Below are positions 1 through 11,484 of a DNA stretch of 64,000 nucleotides, in pieces. The stretch is from Silene latifolia. Lineage: Eukaryota; Streptophyta; Magnoliopsida; Caryophyllales; Caryophyllaceae. Positions within the stretch are counted from its first letter, which is position 1, and every line of letters starts with the position of its first letter. Both the position numbers and the translations under genes were made by a program. The notes beneath the pieces were generated by a model. That model saw nothing but the letters and a program-made list of their open reading frames with translations, was not told the DNA's origin and ran no database searches. The stretch covers positions 311,835,738 through 311,899,737 of the forward strand of contig NC_133537.1 in assembly GCF_048544455.1 (NCBI RefSeq), read 5' to 3'.

Positions 1-8
1 AGAAATTC

Positions 9-1088
9 GTGGACAACCTAAAGCCCATCTATGCAAATCATTTGAGGTATCAAAACATCAAGACTTTCAAATATTTGACCGTACTAGGGATAAGGATCGA
101 AGATGACATTCGTAAAGGGCTCTTGTCCAAAACGATAGGTCGTGGATACCAAGGCTCAACAAGTCGTTCTTACGGCTCCACTAGCAAGACCGGCGAAGTT
201 TACCTCCTTGAGCCATCTAAGAAGAGTACCCCTCCAAGGAAATTCACAAATCTAGGGGACACGTATTCCAACGCTCTGAAAAGATTGACGAAACTCGGGA
301 AACTTCAACCCATAGGCCCTACGCCTGAACCAGAAAAGAAATCCAAGTTCTGGGATGAGAATTCGTACTACGAATACCATAGAGGTAAGGGACATGATAC
401 AGAGAAATGCTACAAATTGAAAAATGTACTTCAAGACATGATTGAAGACGGTCGCCTACCAATACCACCTGGAGGTAAGCCTAACAACACTAAGAATCCT
501 CTTGGAGTTCTAGTGATTACAAATGAAGAATCTACCATAGATTGTTCACATCTCATTTCCCCAGTCGAAAATGAAGTTCATGCAATAGAAAATGAAGGGA
601 ACTACTCCACCATTTCCCCAACCATCACTGATTTCATCGCATGGGCAAAAAGTGTGGATAGGCAAGTCTTGGAACTAGAGAGTGCAGTGGCAACCTTACG
701 TGGCCCCAACGCCACACCTAGAGAACACGCACCACTAGTTTTCTCTCAAAACACTACAATGCAAGAAGTAGTAGCCATGGTTGATGAACTAGTCGACCAA
801 ATTATCCAATTAAAAGCAGAAATCATGAGAATGAGGGAACTTGTTGCTATCAATGGAATATGGGCCGACGATGACGAAGATCTGTATCTCACTGAACACT
901 ACTTAGTCAAAGTCAGTGAGGAAATAGTCCAGAATTGTGAAGATCAAAATGTAGATCACCTCACTCGTTCAGGACGCCCATACCAAAATACTTCCCAAAA
1001 TTGTCCCATAGCAAACGGTCCAACCAATGTAGTCACACCAAGTGATAATGAAGAAGGCTCTACCGACCATCTACTAAAGCAACTATAA
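9..1088 (+). pseudogene. gag: Tat gag C-terminal part with degenerate zinc knuckle
   Basis: This open frame of 359 codons probably continues a gag that begins before the window, so its first ATG need not be the real start. Gag forms the virus-like particle and binds the element RNA. Residues about 117-136 resemble a CCHC zinc knuckle (EYHRGKGHDTEKC), but the expected first cysteine reads tyrosine. The C-terminal third is rich in acidic and Leu/Ile residues with heptad-like spacing, which suggests a coiled coil. The frame ends in TAA at 1086-1088. The same frame then continues into the protease region, so this stop looks like a nonsense mutation within a gag-pro polyprotein. Lineage assignment rests on the pol domains downstream. 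Confidence 0.75.
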
Positions 1089-1967
1089 AAGACAAAGGCT
1101 GATCTTTCAGTCGGGCAACTAGTGTCAAGCTCATTCCCACATCGCCAAGCTTTGCTGCAAGCTTTGGCCAAACTAAATGTGGCACATAACTCCACACCCG
1201 ACGACGTGGTCAACTTGGACTTCCAAGAATCACCAAAGCTAAGTAATCCTATTACTTTCTCGGATGAGGATTTGTCACCCTTCGGTGCTAGTCATAACTT
1301 GGCTCTTTATATCACCGTCATTTGCTTAAAGACGAATGTGCCAATGACCTTAGTAGATGATGGCTCCGCGGTCAATGTCATACCCTTGAAAACGGCATAT
1401 AAATTGGGCATGAAAGAATCAGATTGGACTCCTACCAATCAAGGTGTTCGCGCATATGATGGTACACGACGAAAGGTGGTGGGACTTGTTGACCTAACCA
1501 TAGCCACAGGGCGGATTGAGCGAAAGGTCAATTTACAAATAGTAGACATTGAGGCATCCTTCAACATACTTCTGGGAAGACCCTGGATTCACGCTTCCAA
1601 AGCGATAACATCCACACTCCACCAGAAATACAAAATCCCACTAAATGATAAGGTGGTGACGATCACTTCGTCGCCCATCAAAGCAATCATCAAAAAGAAG
1701 TCAAGCAATCAAGTCCTTACAGATCCAGTGCATGAACTTGGGGGCTTTCATATCATAAACGTCATAGAGAGTGAATTGGCACCATTATACTTCAATCCCT
1801 ACTCTAACCTAGTAGTCAACCACATACTCAAAGCCCAGGGATACTTCCGGGGAATGCCTTTGAATCTTATCCGAAGGAGCATCATTGCCCCCTACAAGAA
1901 GGGTAATTCACAAAGAATACCCCTTGGATTAGGATACAAACCCACCAAAGAGGAAGTTCTCAATTAA
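1089..1967 (+). pseudogene. pro: Tat protease region
   Basis: The frame is the same as in gag upstream. The aspartic protease signature is visible as DDGSAVNVI near residue 80 of the segment that starts at 1122. It is followed by a flap-like stretch and by ILLGRPWIH, the usual C-terminal ILG-RPW motif of plant Ty3 retropepsins. Near the end LGLGYKPTKEE resembles the glycine-rich element found after protease in many Tat elements. The protease would cleave the Gag-Pol polyprotein inside the particle. A TAA at 1965-1967 ends the frame. One surplus base just before it (about 1963) explains the shift, because the polyprotein sense continues one frame over from 1969. Confidence 0.8.
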
Positions 1968-1968
1968 G

Positions 1969-2949
1969 ATGCTCGCTCAAATTCAAAACCGTAAGAATGT
2001 GGGAATCCAAATGCGACCCTATCTCCCTACCCTAAATGGATACTTCATTAGGGAAGGAAGTCAAGAACTCTTTTATGGATTTCCCGAACCTTGGAATTAT
2101 CTCGAAAGGAAGTTAGCCGGAATCGAGATCTTTCACGATTGCTACTTCATTCCTCCAGAAACGGTTCCTACCGTCAAGACTCGTCAAGCACCTTGCCTAG
2201 ACGAACAAGCCGTGAGTCTACTATTTGGAGAAGATCGATTTGTTAGAGCAGCGCAGGACGAGATCATTACTATGATACTTCAAGATGATCACTTCAACCC
2301 TACCGCGTTAATCACAGAAATCAACACCAATCAGCAGAAAGGATGGAGAAAATCGATCAAGTGGACAAACAATCAAGGAAGACTCTTCAAGCTCACTACT
2401 GGAGAAGGAGATATGTTCAAAGGAGAATCAGAAGATGATGAATTTGAGTCAGAGTCAGAGTCGGAGTCAGAGTCGGAGTCTAGAGAGGTTCCTAGAGAGT
2501 CTCCTCCTGTCGTCATTCCCACTCCCCTCGTTTCTCCCAGCCTAGTGTCGAATAGCAACAGTAGTTCGGGAAATGTCCCAACCACTGTCCCTTTACCGCC
2601 ACTGACCACAGATCATATGGCTTCTTTGTTTCAACTTTTCTCAAATCTTAATATGAATAAATCAGGTTCTGCTTACTCTTCGTGTTATCTGAAATGCAAT
2701 TCTATTTACGATGATGATGAGAATGACCCAGACCCTGACTCAATCGAGATACCTCCCTACATAGCCAAAGAAATAATACAAGAGGGGGAAGGGGGACCAG
2801 TGATAGAAGATACTGAACCCATCAACGTAGGAACTGAACTAGAACCCCAAGAACTTTGGATAGGGACTACCCTGAGCCCCACCGAAAGGGCCAATTTCAT
2901 TGACCTCCTACACTAGTTCAAAGACGTTTTTGCTTGGTCCTACAAAGAT
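1969..2949 (+). pseudogene. Tat protease-RT linker with acidic Glu-Ser repeat
   Basis: This 315-codon frame links protease and RT. It has no motif I recognise in its first half. It then carries an alternating Glu-Ser run (about residues 160-171) encoded by a GAGTCA/GAGTCG microsatellite at about 2447-2481, followed by a Pro/Ser-rich stretch. The end (ERANFIDLLH, then a TAG at 2914-2916, then FKDVFAW) is the classic N-terminal border of plant Ty3 RT. The TAG is in frame with the RT segment that follows, so it is most simply a nonsense change of a Glu or Gln codon. Confidence 0.7.
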
Positions 2950-3928
2950 ATGCCAGGGATAGACAAGGAGATTGCAGAGCATAGAATCCCAATCAAACCA
3001 GGGTTCAAACCCGTGAAACAGAAGCTTCGAAGAATGAGGACAGAATGGGCTCTCAAGATCAAAGAAGAAGTCGATAAACAATTTAGAGCCGGGTTCATCA
3101 AAGTTTCCGAGTACTCAGACTGGGTAGCTAACATAGTACCCGTACCAAAAAAGGATGGGAGAATCCGTGTTTATGTTGACTTTAGAGACATAAACAAAGC
3201 AAACCCTAAGGATGACTTTCCTCTACCATATATCGACATATTAGTGGATAATACAGCGGATCACGCGTTGCTATCCTTCATGGATGGATACGCGGGATAT
3301 AACCAGATCAAGATGGCCTTAGAGGACATGCATAAGACCCCCTTTGTCACTCAATGGGAGACCTACTGCTACACGGTTATGCCGTTTGGCTTAATTCAAC
3401 GTCGAAGCTACATACCAATGCACCGCAACTACGCTCTTACATGACATGATGCATAAAGAAGTTGAGGTATACGTAGATGACATGATTGTCAAGTCCAAGG
3501 AAAGAGAGGGACATATTGCGATGCTTCGCAAATTCTTCTCGAGGCTACGGAAGTACAACATGAGACTCAATCCTCAGAAATGCACATTCGGAGTGACATC
3601 TGGTAAACTCCTGGGATACGTGGTTAGCCAACGAGGTATAGAAATAGACCCTTCAAAGATCAAAGCTTTAATCGAAATGGCGCAACCTCAAACAGAGAAA
3701 GATGTTAGGGGATTCCTAGGCAAGGTACAATACATCAGTCGATTCATATTGAAACTCACCATGATCTGCGAACCCATATTCAAGAAGTTAAAGAAAACAG
3801 ATCACACCATGTGGGATGATGACTGTCAGAAGGCTTTCGACCGAATCGAGGAAATACTAGCCAAACCGCCAGTGCTCATGCCACCCCCAACGAGATCAAC
3901 CTCTTGGTTTATATCTCAGGGTAACTGA
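2950..3928 (+). pseudogene. pol: Tat reverse transcriptase
   Basis: The RT is split over two frames. The first part (2950-3444) contains the fingers region with VPVPKKDGRIR and VDFRDINKA, and ends after the MPFGL motif. A frameshift near 3395-3405 breaks it. The second part (3446-3928) opens with the catalytic YVDDMIVKS box and continues through LNPQKCTFGV and LLGYVVSQRGIE of the thumb region. The enzyme copies element RNA into DNA from a tRNA primer inside the particle. A second frameshift near 3890-3910 leads into the RNase H frame. The motif set is typical Ty3/gypsy and the order fits the Tat clade. Confidence 0.9.
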
Positions 3929-4937
3929 AACGGTCATGGGCGCCATGCTAGCTCAAACCGTAGGAAAAGAAGAAAGAGCCATCTACTACCTTAGTAAGAA
4001 GTTCTTGGAGTACGAGTGCAAATACACACCACTCGAGAAGACATGCCTCGCTCTTGTGTGGGCAACGGAGAAGCTACGACAATACATGCTCAGCTACTCC
4101 ATCCAAATATTCTCAAAAATGGATCCTGTCAAATACCTCTTCGAGAAACCCGTTCTCAATAAACGTCTAGCGAGATGGACTTTGATTCTCTCTGAGTTCG
4201 ATCTTAAATATGTACCTTTGAAAGTCATAAAGGGGCGCGCCGTTGCCGAATTCTTCGCAGAGAATCCCATCAATGATAAACAAACGATAGACACTTGGTC
4301 ATTTCCGGATGAGGATTTACTCCAAACAGATGTAGACTCCTGGGACCTCTATTTTGATGGAGCATCGAACATAAGAGGATTTGGAATAGGGGTGTTTCTC
4401 ATTTCTCCTGAAGGTGAGCATACACTAATCTCTGTCAAACTCGACTTCGAGGTGACAAATAACGCTACAGAATATGAAGCCTGTCTCATTGGATTGCAAG
4501 CGGCAGTAAGTTTAGGCATCAAGAATCTTCGAGTACATGGGGATTCCTCTTTGATCATCAATCAAGTTACGGGATCTTGAAAAATCCGAAGCGAAAGCTT
4601 GGCACCTTATCAAGCCAGAATAGACCAAGTAGCCCAATTCTTCGATCAAGTAACCTACTTACATCTACCTCGAGAAGAAAATCAATTCGCGGATGCTCTT
4701 GCAAAACTCGCATCTATGATTAACAAGCCGGATAGTATGGTAGAAATGCCTTTATGCATCGAACGACGATCACAGCCAGCTTATGTGCACCAAATCACCG
4801 ATGAAGAGGAAATTACGGAGGAGCCTTGGTTCCAAGCAATCCTAAACTTCAAACTCAATGGCGCCTACCCACCGGAAATGGACAAAAGGGGACATCGCGC
4901 TATCCGTTTGCTAGCTTCCCAATACGTCCTCATGTAA
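3900..4937 (+). pseudogene. pol: Tat dual RNase H
   Basis: The first half (from 3936) is the Ty3-type RNase H with AIYYLSKKF, YTPLEKTCLALVWA and WTLILSEFDLKYVP. The second half (about 4340-4570) is a separate archaeal-type RNase H with the acidic catalytic set in LYFDGASN, NNATEYEA and VHGDSSLI. This additional RNase H is the diagnostic acquisition of the Tat lineage. A TGA at 4578-4580 interrupts the same frame, most likely a Trp codon changed by a G-to-A transition. The frame resumes through FADALAKLAS and stops again at a TAA (4935-4937). The frame from about 3900 to 6071 is otherwise continuous. Confidence 0.88.
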
Positions 4938-6071
4938 GGAGAGCTATACAAAAGAACACCTCTTGGTGTAATCCTACATTGTCTTGATCATTTACAGGCA
5001 CGAAAAGTAATGGAAGAAGTCCATGATGGAGAATTTGGCCCTCACATGAGTGGACCCATGATGGCAAATAAAATCACACGTTTAGGATATTATTGGACCA
5101 CGATGGAATCTGATTGCATCAAATATGTGAGACATTGCCATAATTACAAGATCTTCGGGAATGTACAACATGTCCCTCCCTCATTGCTTTACACCATGAC
5201 ATCTCCCTGGCCATTTTCTGCTTGGGGAATTGACATCATCGATAAGATCACTCCAGCCGAAACAGGAGGTCACTGTTTCATCCTAGTAGCAATCGATTAC
5301 TTCACCAAGTGGGTAGAAGCGGCGTTCTACACCAGTCCGACAGCCAAGAACGTGGCAAAGTTCATACAAACCAATATCATCTTCCGATATGGTTGCCCAC
5401 ATGAGATCATCAGTGACAATGGATCACATTTCCAAGCTGAGACTGAGAAATTGCTAGCCAAGTACAAAATCAGGCATCACCACTCCTCGCCATATAGACC
5501 ACAAACCAATGGCCCGGTAGAGGCAGCGAACAAAAACATTTTCACAATTCTCAAGAAAATGATTGACAACTATAGAGATTGGCCGAGCAAGATACCCTTT
5601 GCTTTATGGGGATACCGTAGATCCGTTAGGACGCCCACTGGGGCTACTCCTTTCTATTTGACCTACGGCATGGAAGCCGTACAACTAGTCGAGCTAGAAA
5701 TACCATCCTTGCGTATTTTACTCGAAAGTCAAATATCCGAAGCCGATTAGAAGAGGGATAGATATGAAGAACTCATCCTTCTGGATGAACAAAGGTTACG
5801 TGCATTACATAATGTGCAGACATATCAGGCGCGTATCAAACGAGCCTTTAACAAAAGGGTTAAGCCAAGGAACATCAAGGAAGGAGACTTGGTCCTCAAA
5901 TCCATTAGGGCTCTTTTACCTGTCGATCCACGAGGAAAATTCAAACCCAATTGGGCCGGGCCATTCCTAGTCAAGTCCATACTTCGAAGTGCGGTTAGGA
6001 TCACAGACCTAGACGGGAACGAATTTGCCAACCCAACAAACCTTGACCAATTAAAACGTTATTATGCCTAG
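4938..6071 (+). pseudogene. pol: Tat integrase
   Basis: The zinc-binding N-terminus is visible as the HDGEFGPH histidines followed by DCIKYVRHC, but the last expected cysteine is missing and reads Tyr in HCHNYKIFG. The catalytic core shows the three acidic residues in GIDIIDK, ISDNGSHFQ and NGPVEAANK. The C-terminal domain (from about 5870) has GDLVLK and the closing NLDQLKRYYA. The enzyme inserts the element DNA into the genome. A TAG at 5748-5750 breaks the frame between core and C-terminal domain, and the surrounding sense suggests a Trp codon. The stop at 6069-6071 is the natural end of pol. Confidence 0.88.
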
Positions 6072-6684
6072 AATAGGAGCAAAAACGCGCCTCGCGTAAC
6101 CTCACGTGTCGCTCTTGTGGCACGAAATAAACAACCCTTGGTCAAGCTAAATCAAGCTAATGTCATCTTGCTCTTGAATTTTGACAATTTGTCATTCTCA
6201 TATCATCAAATAAACTAAATTGCATTTTCGGCGTAAGTAAAGCACATCTTATTTTCCAAAGTTCATTACAAACTCTTGCTTAGAACAATTATTCTTTTAT
6301 ATTTACTCGAACTACGCGCAAGGGTTTGATTTCATTTTTCAATGAATACGTAGGCAATCCTTCCCAGGATACAACCCACTTAATCGCTTTAATGTAAATA
6401 GAAGGACATTTGCAAATGCATTTGAAATTCGACAAGAATAATGAAAAGAAAACCACAACGGTTTCATAACCAATCAACCTCTTTTATTTCATTCGTAATA
6501 ATAATACGTTACATAATAAAATAATAATAAAAGACATAGGCTACTGTTCCATTTTCCCTTTGCCTTTGTCATTCTTATCATACTTCTTGTCGCGACCTCG
6601 AGCCGGATGCTCCTGCGCCACTTCCGACCTAATCACCAATGGTCTCTCTCGTGGTCTCGCTTTGCCATTCTTGCCAACCACCAT
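6072..6684. other. Non-coding stretch between Tat pol and antisense gene 1
   Basis: No convincing coding frame is present. The stretch is AT-rich and includes an A/T-rich run near 6490-6530. It lies downstream of the + strand pol stop and also just beyond the stop codon of the minus-strand antisense gene, so it may hold the 3' ends of both transcripts. I see no clear polyadenylation signal I would defend. Confidence 0.5.
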
Positions 6685-7317
6685 CTAGACGGCAGGAGAA
6701 ATCTTCGGTTTCTTCGAAGGATGAACAACTCGAAACCCGGCTTCTTCCTCTCCCTCAGTCAGATGCTTCTCCTTCTCCTTCTCCACCTCGCGAACCTTGT
6801 AGTCAACAGGTTCACGCTTCCTCAGTCTCTCGCGTTCCTCCGGAGTAGCAGCTTTCCTCCACCGCATATAGGAATCCGACACCCATAGAGCACTGACAGA
6901 CGAATTCAAGAACCAAATGTTCCTCTGAGCCCATTTGATGGCCCACTCTCTTCGACTCTCCGTAGTAAGCGCCACGGCAGTCTGCGGGACAGTGTCAAGC
7001 TTCGGGATCATCTGCTTCAATCCAACCTGCCTCATCAACCTCTCCGGGAAGATGCATATCATAAACTCCAAGCCGGGAATGCGAACAGCTCGGGTGGGAT
7101 CCAGGGAAGGTACTCCAGTAACAGATTTGAGGTGCCACCATGGCACGATCCATCTAATTAAGGGGCCATCTTCACTTTTCAACTTGTTTTCCCAGTAGTT
7201 GCACACTCGAGTGAAGTCCACCATGTAAAGCCTGGTCCTCATTGCAATCGAACGAGCATGGTAAGCAGGAACATTAGCTGGGGCCTCGATCAATCGAAGA
7301 CGCTCCATAAGCCAAAC

Positions 7318-7473
7318 CTACCAAAAGCGGGTATTAGAAACGAAAAAAAAAAAGAACCAAAAAAAAGAACCAAAAAAAAAGAACGAAAAAAAAGAAACGA
7401 AAAAAAAAAAGAACAAAAAAGAAACAAAAAAGAAACAAAAAAAAAAGAAGAAGAAAGAAAAAGTTTCTTTTAC
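7318..7473 (-). other. Intron of antisense gene 1 with long T-rich tract
   Basis: The minus-strand donor is CAG/GTAAAAG and the acceptor is GGTAG/GTTTGG. Between them a run of T-rich repeats occupies about 7345-7465 (A-rich on the + strand, units like AAAAAAGAACC). It serves as a very long polypyrimidine tract. Splicing keeps the reading frame (phase 0) and restores the PMD-family block across the junction, which is the main support. On the + strand the A-rich run gives a Lys-rich open frame that I consider spurious. Confidence 0.75.
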
Positions 7474-8025
7474 CTGCAAAATATTGGGACTTCCCAGATA
7501 AGGTAGGTCGTGATTGGCTTTCCTGTTATCTAAGCCCAATAGGATCTCTCCTAAACACATACAAGATGGGCTCCTACGCAGCTCCATTTGCTCAATCAGG
7601 CTCAAAAGACGAAGGTCGCCCCTCATGTCCTCATCAACGTGCCCTTGAAGGACATATACATGCAACAGGCAAAACCCGAATGCCCTTCACCTTGCCATAT
7701 AAGAAACAGTAGGATCAGCCTTATTGATGAAGCGATCGATGAAATTCAACATTCGCACTCCTTTAGAAGTCACAAGACGGTCAACATCAACTCTGGCCAA
7801 TCCAAGCAAGTCTCTAAGCTTATTCTTATACCCTTGAGAAGTGGAGGGAATAGCAAGCAAATGTTCCGGATCCCAACCACCAATCGCAGCAATCTCCTCA
7901 GGAAATGGGCAAATGTCGCCTCTAGGAAAGGCAAATACGTGATAATTCGGGTCCGAATAGTCAAGACAAGCATCGAGAAACGGTTTGACTACCTTGATCA
8001 ACTTCAAGCTCAAAAGTGCTCCAAA

Positions 8026-8030
8026 ATTAT
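8026..8030. repeat. Target site duplication ATTAT, left copy
   Basis: ATTAT here matches ATTAT at 18083-18087. The two copies bracket the Athila-type element 8031-18082. Removing one copy and the element restores an open frame in antisense gene 1. Confidence 0.85.
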
Positions 8031-8687
8031 TCATGCTTAAATTAATATGCTTTCATGCTTTATTTGCTTGCTTGTTTTGATCTCAACTCATGCACATGTT
8101 ATGTTTGATGAAATGCGAGCCTATGAATCCTTGCATTTTTTACCCATCACCTATCTTTTCAATGAGACTTGTAAGACATAAACCAACTCGAGTCTCATTA
8201 GACCATGCATGTTGTTGAGTTGGGAAGATTAAGTCGACTTGTAGGTGTTGTACAATCTAATCGATTCGGCTCCGGGACCCAAACTTTCCTAGGATTGTAA
8301 GATATAACCCAACTCAATCCATCACAACAATAATTGCTTGCTTATAATTTGAGAACATGTTTGTATGATCAATTCCCATGATTCCCCTATGATCCCATGA
8401 CACCCTAGTGCCTTTTATCAATTGTTTACAACCCTTTTAATTCATCTTGCTTGTTTATTTTCATTGCTATTTTATTTAGTGACCTTCTACATTAACCTAA
8501 ATTGTGACACCCCTAAGACACCACTAGTTTCAATAGAAATCACATTTCAATACCCGTCCTTTGGGATCCGACCTTTACTTGCCTCTTTACTAATTGTAGA
8601 GTTGTTTGTAAAGCTATAAATTGTGTTTTGATTCGGACGTGACCCAACGACCACACCTTTAATTGTGAACACGAAACGGACCGATCA
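8031..8687 (+). repeat. 5' LTR of Athila-1, truncated
   Basis: This 657-bp segment matches 17426-18082, the 3' part of the full 3' LTR, almost base for base. It ends CGATCA directly before the primer binding site. Its left edge joins the target duplication through a shared ATT, so about 1.1 kb of the LTR start, including the TATA box and motif array, is missing. This copy should therefore lack its promoter. Confidence 0.85.
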
Positions 8688-8691
8688 AAAA

Positions 8692-8709
8692 TGGCGCTGT
8701 TGCCAGGGA
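8692..8709 (+). promoter_or_regulatory. Primer binding site, tRNA-Asp type
   Basis: TGGCGCTGTTGCCAGGGA matches the complement of the tRNA-Asp 3' end (TGGCGCCGTTGCCGGGGA) with two transitions, C to T and G to A. It starts 4 bp after the LTR end. Athila elements use this primer. Confidence 0.88.
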
Positions 8710-8826
8710 CGGTGTTTGCTTGATTTAGATTTCTTACATTGTTATTAGTTGTGTTTTTCTTTGCCTTGAGGAAGTAAAACTCCTCAAGGTTTGTTCTAAT
8801 TGTTTTCAAGTTGTTTGATATTTTGC

Positions 8827-11484
8827 ATGTCTAGAAGGTCACAAGGTGATTTGTTACCTTTTGACCGTGAAATTGAAAGAACCTTAACAAACAATAGGAG
8901 ATTTGCTAGGAGGAATTTGAGAGGTATTAGTGAGGATATTCAACCAACTATTGAGTTCATCAACCCTTTCGCAATAGAAGGAGAGGAGAACCCATTACAC
9001 AATACAACCCAAAATCAACCTACAATGCCTAAATTCTCGTCACATTCCGTACCCAACGAGGAGAACCTACCCAATGGTACTCCTACACCACAATATCTAA
9101 CCGGAAATTTTATTGCCAAATCCGCCTTTATCCAATTAGTCGAAAGGAGCCAATTTGGGGGGATGCCTAGTGAAGACCCTCATTCTCATATGGAAACCTT
9201 TTGCGACTATTGTGATGCGATTTCTCAAACCGGTGTAACTCAAGACCAAATTCGATGGGTCTTATTTCCTTTTTCTCTAATTGGTACCGCAAAACAATGG
9301 TTAAAGGGCCTTGATAAGGCCACTCTCAGAATTGATTCTTGGAAGAAGTTGGCTCTAGCTTTCTACAAAAAATTCTACCCACCGGAAAAGAATAACATGC
9401 TAAGAGCTCAAATTACGGGTTTTAAGCAATGGGATGAAGAATCTTTGTATGAAGCTTGGGAGCGGTTCAAGGGAATTTGTCGCTCATGTCCTCACTATGG
9501 ACTTAGCGAATGGTTCTTGGTACAACAATTTTGGAATGGTTTATATGAAGATTCAAGGAACATTCTCAACATGGGATCAAATGGAATGTTCACCGAAGTT
9601 GATGACAATCAAACATGGAACAAAATTGAGGAAATGGGGGTCCATAACTCACAATATAGTAGACCTCGCAAGGCTACTAGAGGAGGAAAGCATGAAGTGG
9701 ACTCCGTTACTCAATTGGGTGCTCAACTTAGTGCTCACATCGACACAATCAATTTGAAGTTCGAAAAAGCTATGGCTAGACTTGAAGAAGTCTCAAAATC
9801 ACCAAAGCATCATGTTAATGCCATGACGGCATCTTCATCAATCCCAAGTGGGATATGTGAGAATTGTGGAACTTTGGGACATGACCAAAGTGAATGTAGG
9901 GGAACAAATGAACAAGTGAATGCTTTCCAAGCATACAAGAGTGGTACCCCTTATTCCAACTATTACAATGAGAACACCAAATTCCATCCAAATCTCTCAT
10001 ACAAAAGCCAAAATGTTCAAAACCCTCAAACAACATACACCCCACCTCCCATGAGAAACCAAAATCAAAGACCCTTTTACAATCAAAACCAAGGTTACCA
10101 AAATCAAAATCCATACAATCACCAAAATGACCAAGGTTTTGATGTCCAAAAAGCGGTCCTCCAAATGCAAAAGAATCAACAAGAATTTTTCACTCAAATG
10201 CAAAAAGATAGTCAAGCAAAGGAAACCACCATCAACAACATCCTAGCTTACACCAAGATGTTGGAAACCCAATTGACTCAACTAGCATCTTCAAGCTCAC
10301 AAAGACAAAAGGGGCAATTACCACCTCAAGGTAATCCCCCAAGACATGAAACGGTTAGTGCCATTCACTTGAGAAGTGGTACAAGGTATGAAGCACCGAA
10401 GAAGCAAGTTGAGGATGAAGTTGTGGAAGCTAGTGATAAGGAAGAAATTGTGCAAAACTCCAAAGATGGAGAATCATCAAAAGAAGAAAGTTCAAAGAAA
10501 AATGAAGACAAGGTCAAGGAGAAGGAGCCCATTGTGATTAGACTTCCTTTTCCATGTCGTCAAGCCAAGCCCAAATTTGATGACCAACTTGGAAAGTTTA
10601 TGGAAATTGTGAAGAATTTGGAAGTCTCAATTCCTTTCACGGAATTGATCAATCATGTGCCGGCCTATGCGAAATACATGAAAGATATCCTCACACAGAA
10701 GAAGTCGATCCGGAAACTTGAGACTATCGCCTTCACTAAGGTGAGTAGTGCAATACTTCAAGGGAGTTCACCTCCAAAACTAAAGGATCCGAGAAGCTTC
10801 TCAATACCGTGTACCATTGGCGACACAACGATCAACAAAGCCTTATGTGATCTAGGGGCTAGTGTGAGTGTCATGCCGTACTCGGTGAGTAAAAGGTTGG
10901 GGATGGGAGAGCTTAAATGCACCAATATCACACTCTAAATGGCCGATAGATCGACGAAGACACCATTAGGGATATGGGAAGATGTCCCCGTACGAATTGG
11001 GAAGTTTTTCATCCCGGTGGACTTTGTCATTGTTGATATGGAGGAAGATTCCAACATTCCAATCATTCTAGGAAGACCTTTCCTACACACCGCGGGTGCG
11101 GTGATTGATGTGAAACATGGTGAGCTCACTCTAGAAGTGGGAGATGAAAGCGTAACCTTTAATCTTGACAAAACTATGAGAGCTCCTCGTTTGCATGAAC
11201 CATATTTCATGATTGATCATTATAGCCGAAAGGATGAAAGGAAGAAGTCAGAACTCCAATGGAAGAAGAAAATTGAAGATGCTCCATTCAAAGAGCAAGT
11301 GAATTGTGACAAGGAGAGCTTGCAAAGCTCATCAAAATCAATCAAAGAAGAAAAGGATTGCCTCGTTGGCCAAGAGAAGAATTTGGGAGAGTTGTCTCCA
11401 TCAAATCAAGAGATTTTCAATGATCAACTTAATGAAGTTTGTGGTCTTTGGGATGACGAATTTGAAGGGATTTTTAATCCCTAA
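8827..11484 (+). pseudogene. gag: Athila-1 gag-protease polyprotein, one nonsense codon
   Basis: The ATG at 8827 opens MSRRSQGDL, the usual Athila gag start. The retrotransposon gag domain follows (GMPSEDPHSHMETF, FPFSLIGTAKQWL), then a CCHC zinc knuckle CENCGTLGHDQSEC, a Gln/Asn-rich segment and a charged Lys/Glu-rich stretch. The protease begins at LCDLGASVSVMPY and its second half carries VIVDMEEDSNIPIILGRPFL. A TAA at 10936-10938 interrupts the protease. The second Athila element in this window reads VQMADRS at the same place, which indicates CAA to TAA here. The frame closes at 11482-11484 in GIFNP. Gag would package element RNA, and the protease would mature the particle. No RT follows. 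Confidence 0.9.

Larger units (their letters stand above)
1..8030 (+). mobile_element. Tat/Ogre-type Ty3 retrotransposon, left part
   Basis: This is the internal region of a large Ty3/gypsy element whose 5' LTR lies outside the window. The + strand shows gag, protease, reverse transcriptase, a Ty3-type RNase H, a second archaeal-type RNase H and integrase in that order. The double RNase H is the hallmark of the Tat clade, which includes Ogre and Retand. Every coding segment carries frameshifts or stop codons, so the element is dead as an autonomous unit. After integrase comes an antisense PMD-like gene that is cut at 8030 by an Athila insertion. The element resumes at 18088, because the antisense reading frame joins precisely across the 5-bp target duplication. 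Confidence 0.85.
6685..8030 (-). pseudogene. Antisense gene 1, PMD-like, main part (two exons)
   Basis: Read on the minus strand, this is most of a spliced gene. The first exon continues from 18163-18083 across the Athila insertion and runs to 7474. An intron (7473-7318, 156 bp) starts GTAAAAG and ends TTTTGGTAG. The last exon is 7317-6685. Joined at the intron, the protein reads LQ-VWLMERLRLIE, a match to the conserved LQVWxxERL block of plant mobile domain proteins, and RAFGFCLLHVYVLQG fits the preceding block. All parts are in one frame. The only defect besides the insertion is an in-frame TGA at 7687-7689. The reconstructed protein would be about 421 residues, with a basic, Glu/Lys-rich tail. 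Antisense extra ORFs near the 3' end are known in Tat elements. Function is unknown. Confidence 0.75.

Noticed and set aside
7258..7506. Lys/Glu-rich + strand open frame
   Set aside because: It arises from the A-rich repeat that forms the antisense intron's polypyrimidine tract and has no family resemblance.
8034..8036. ATG of the minus-strand frame starting MNNFGALL
   Set aside because: This Met is created by the fusion of Athila-1 sequence with the target duplication; the true start is at 18163.
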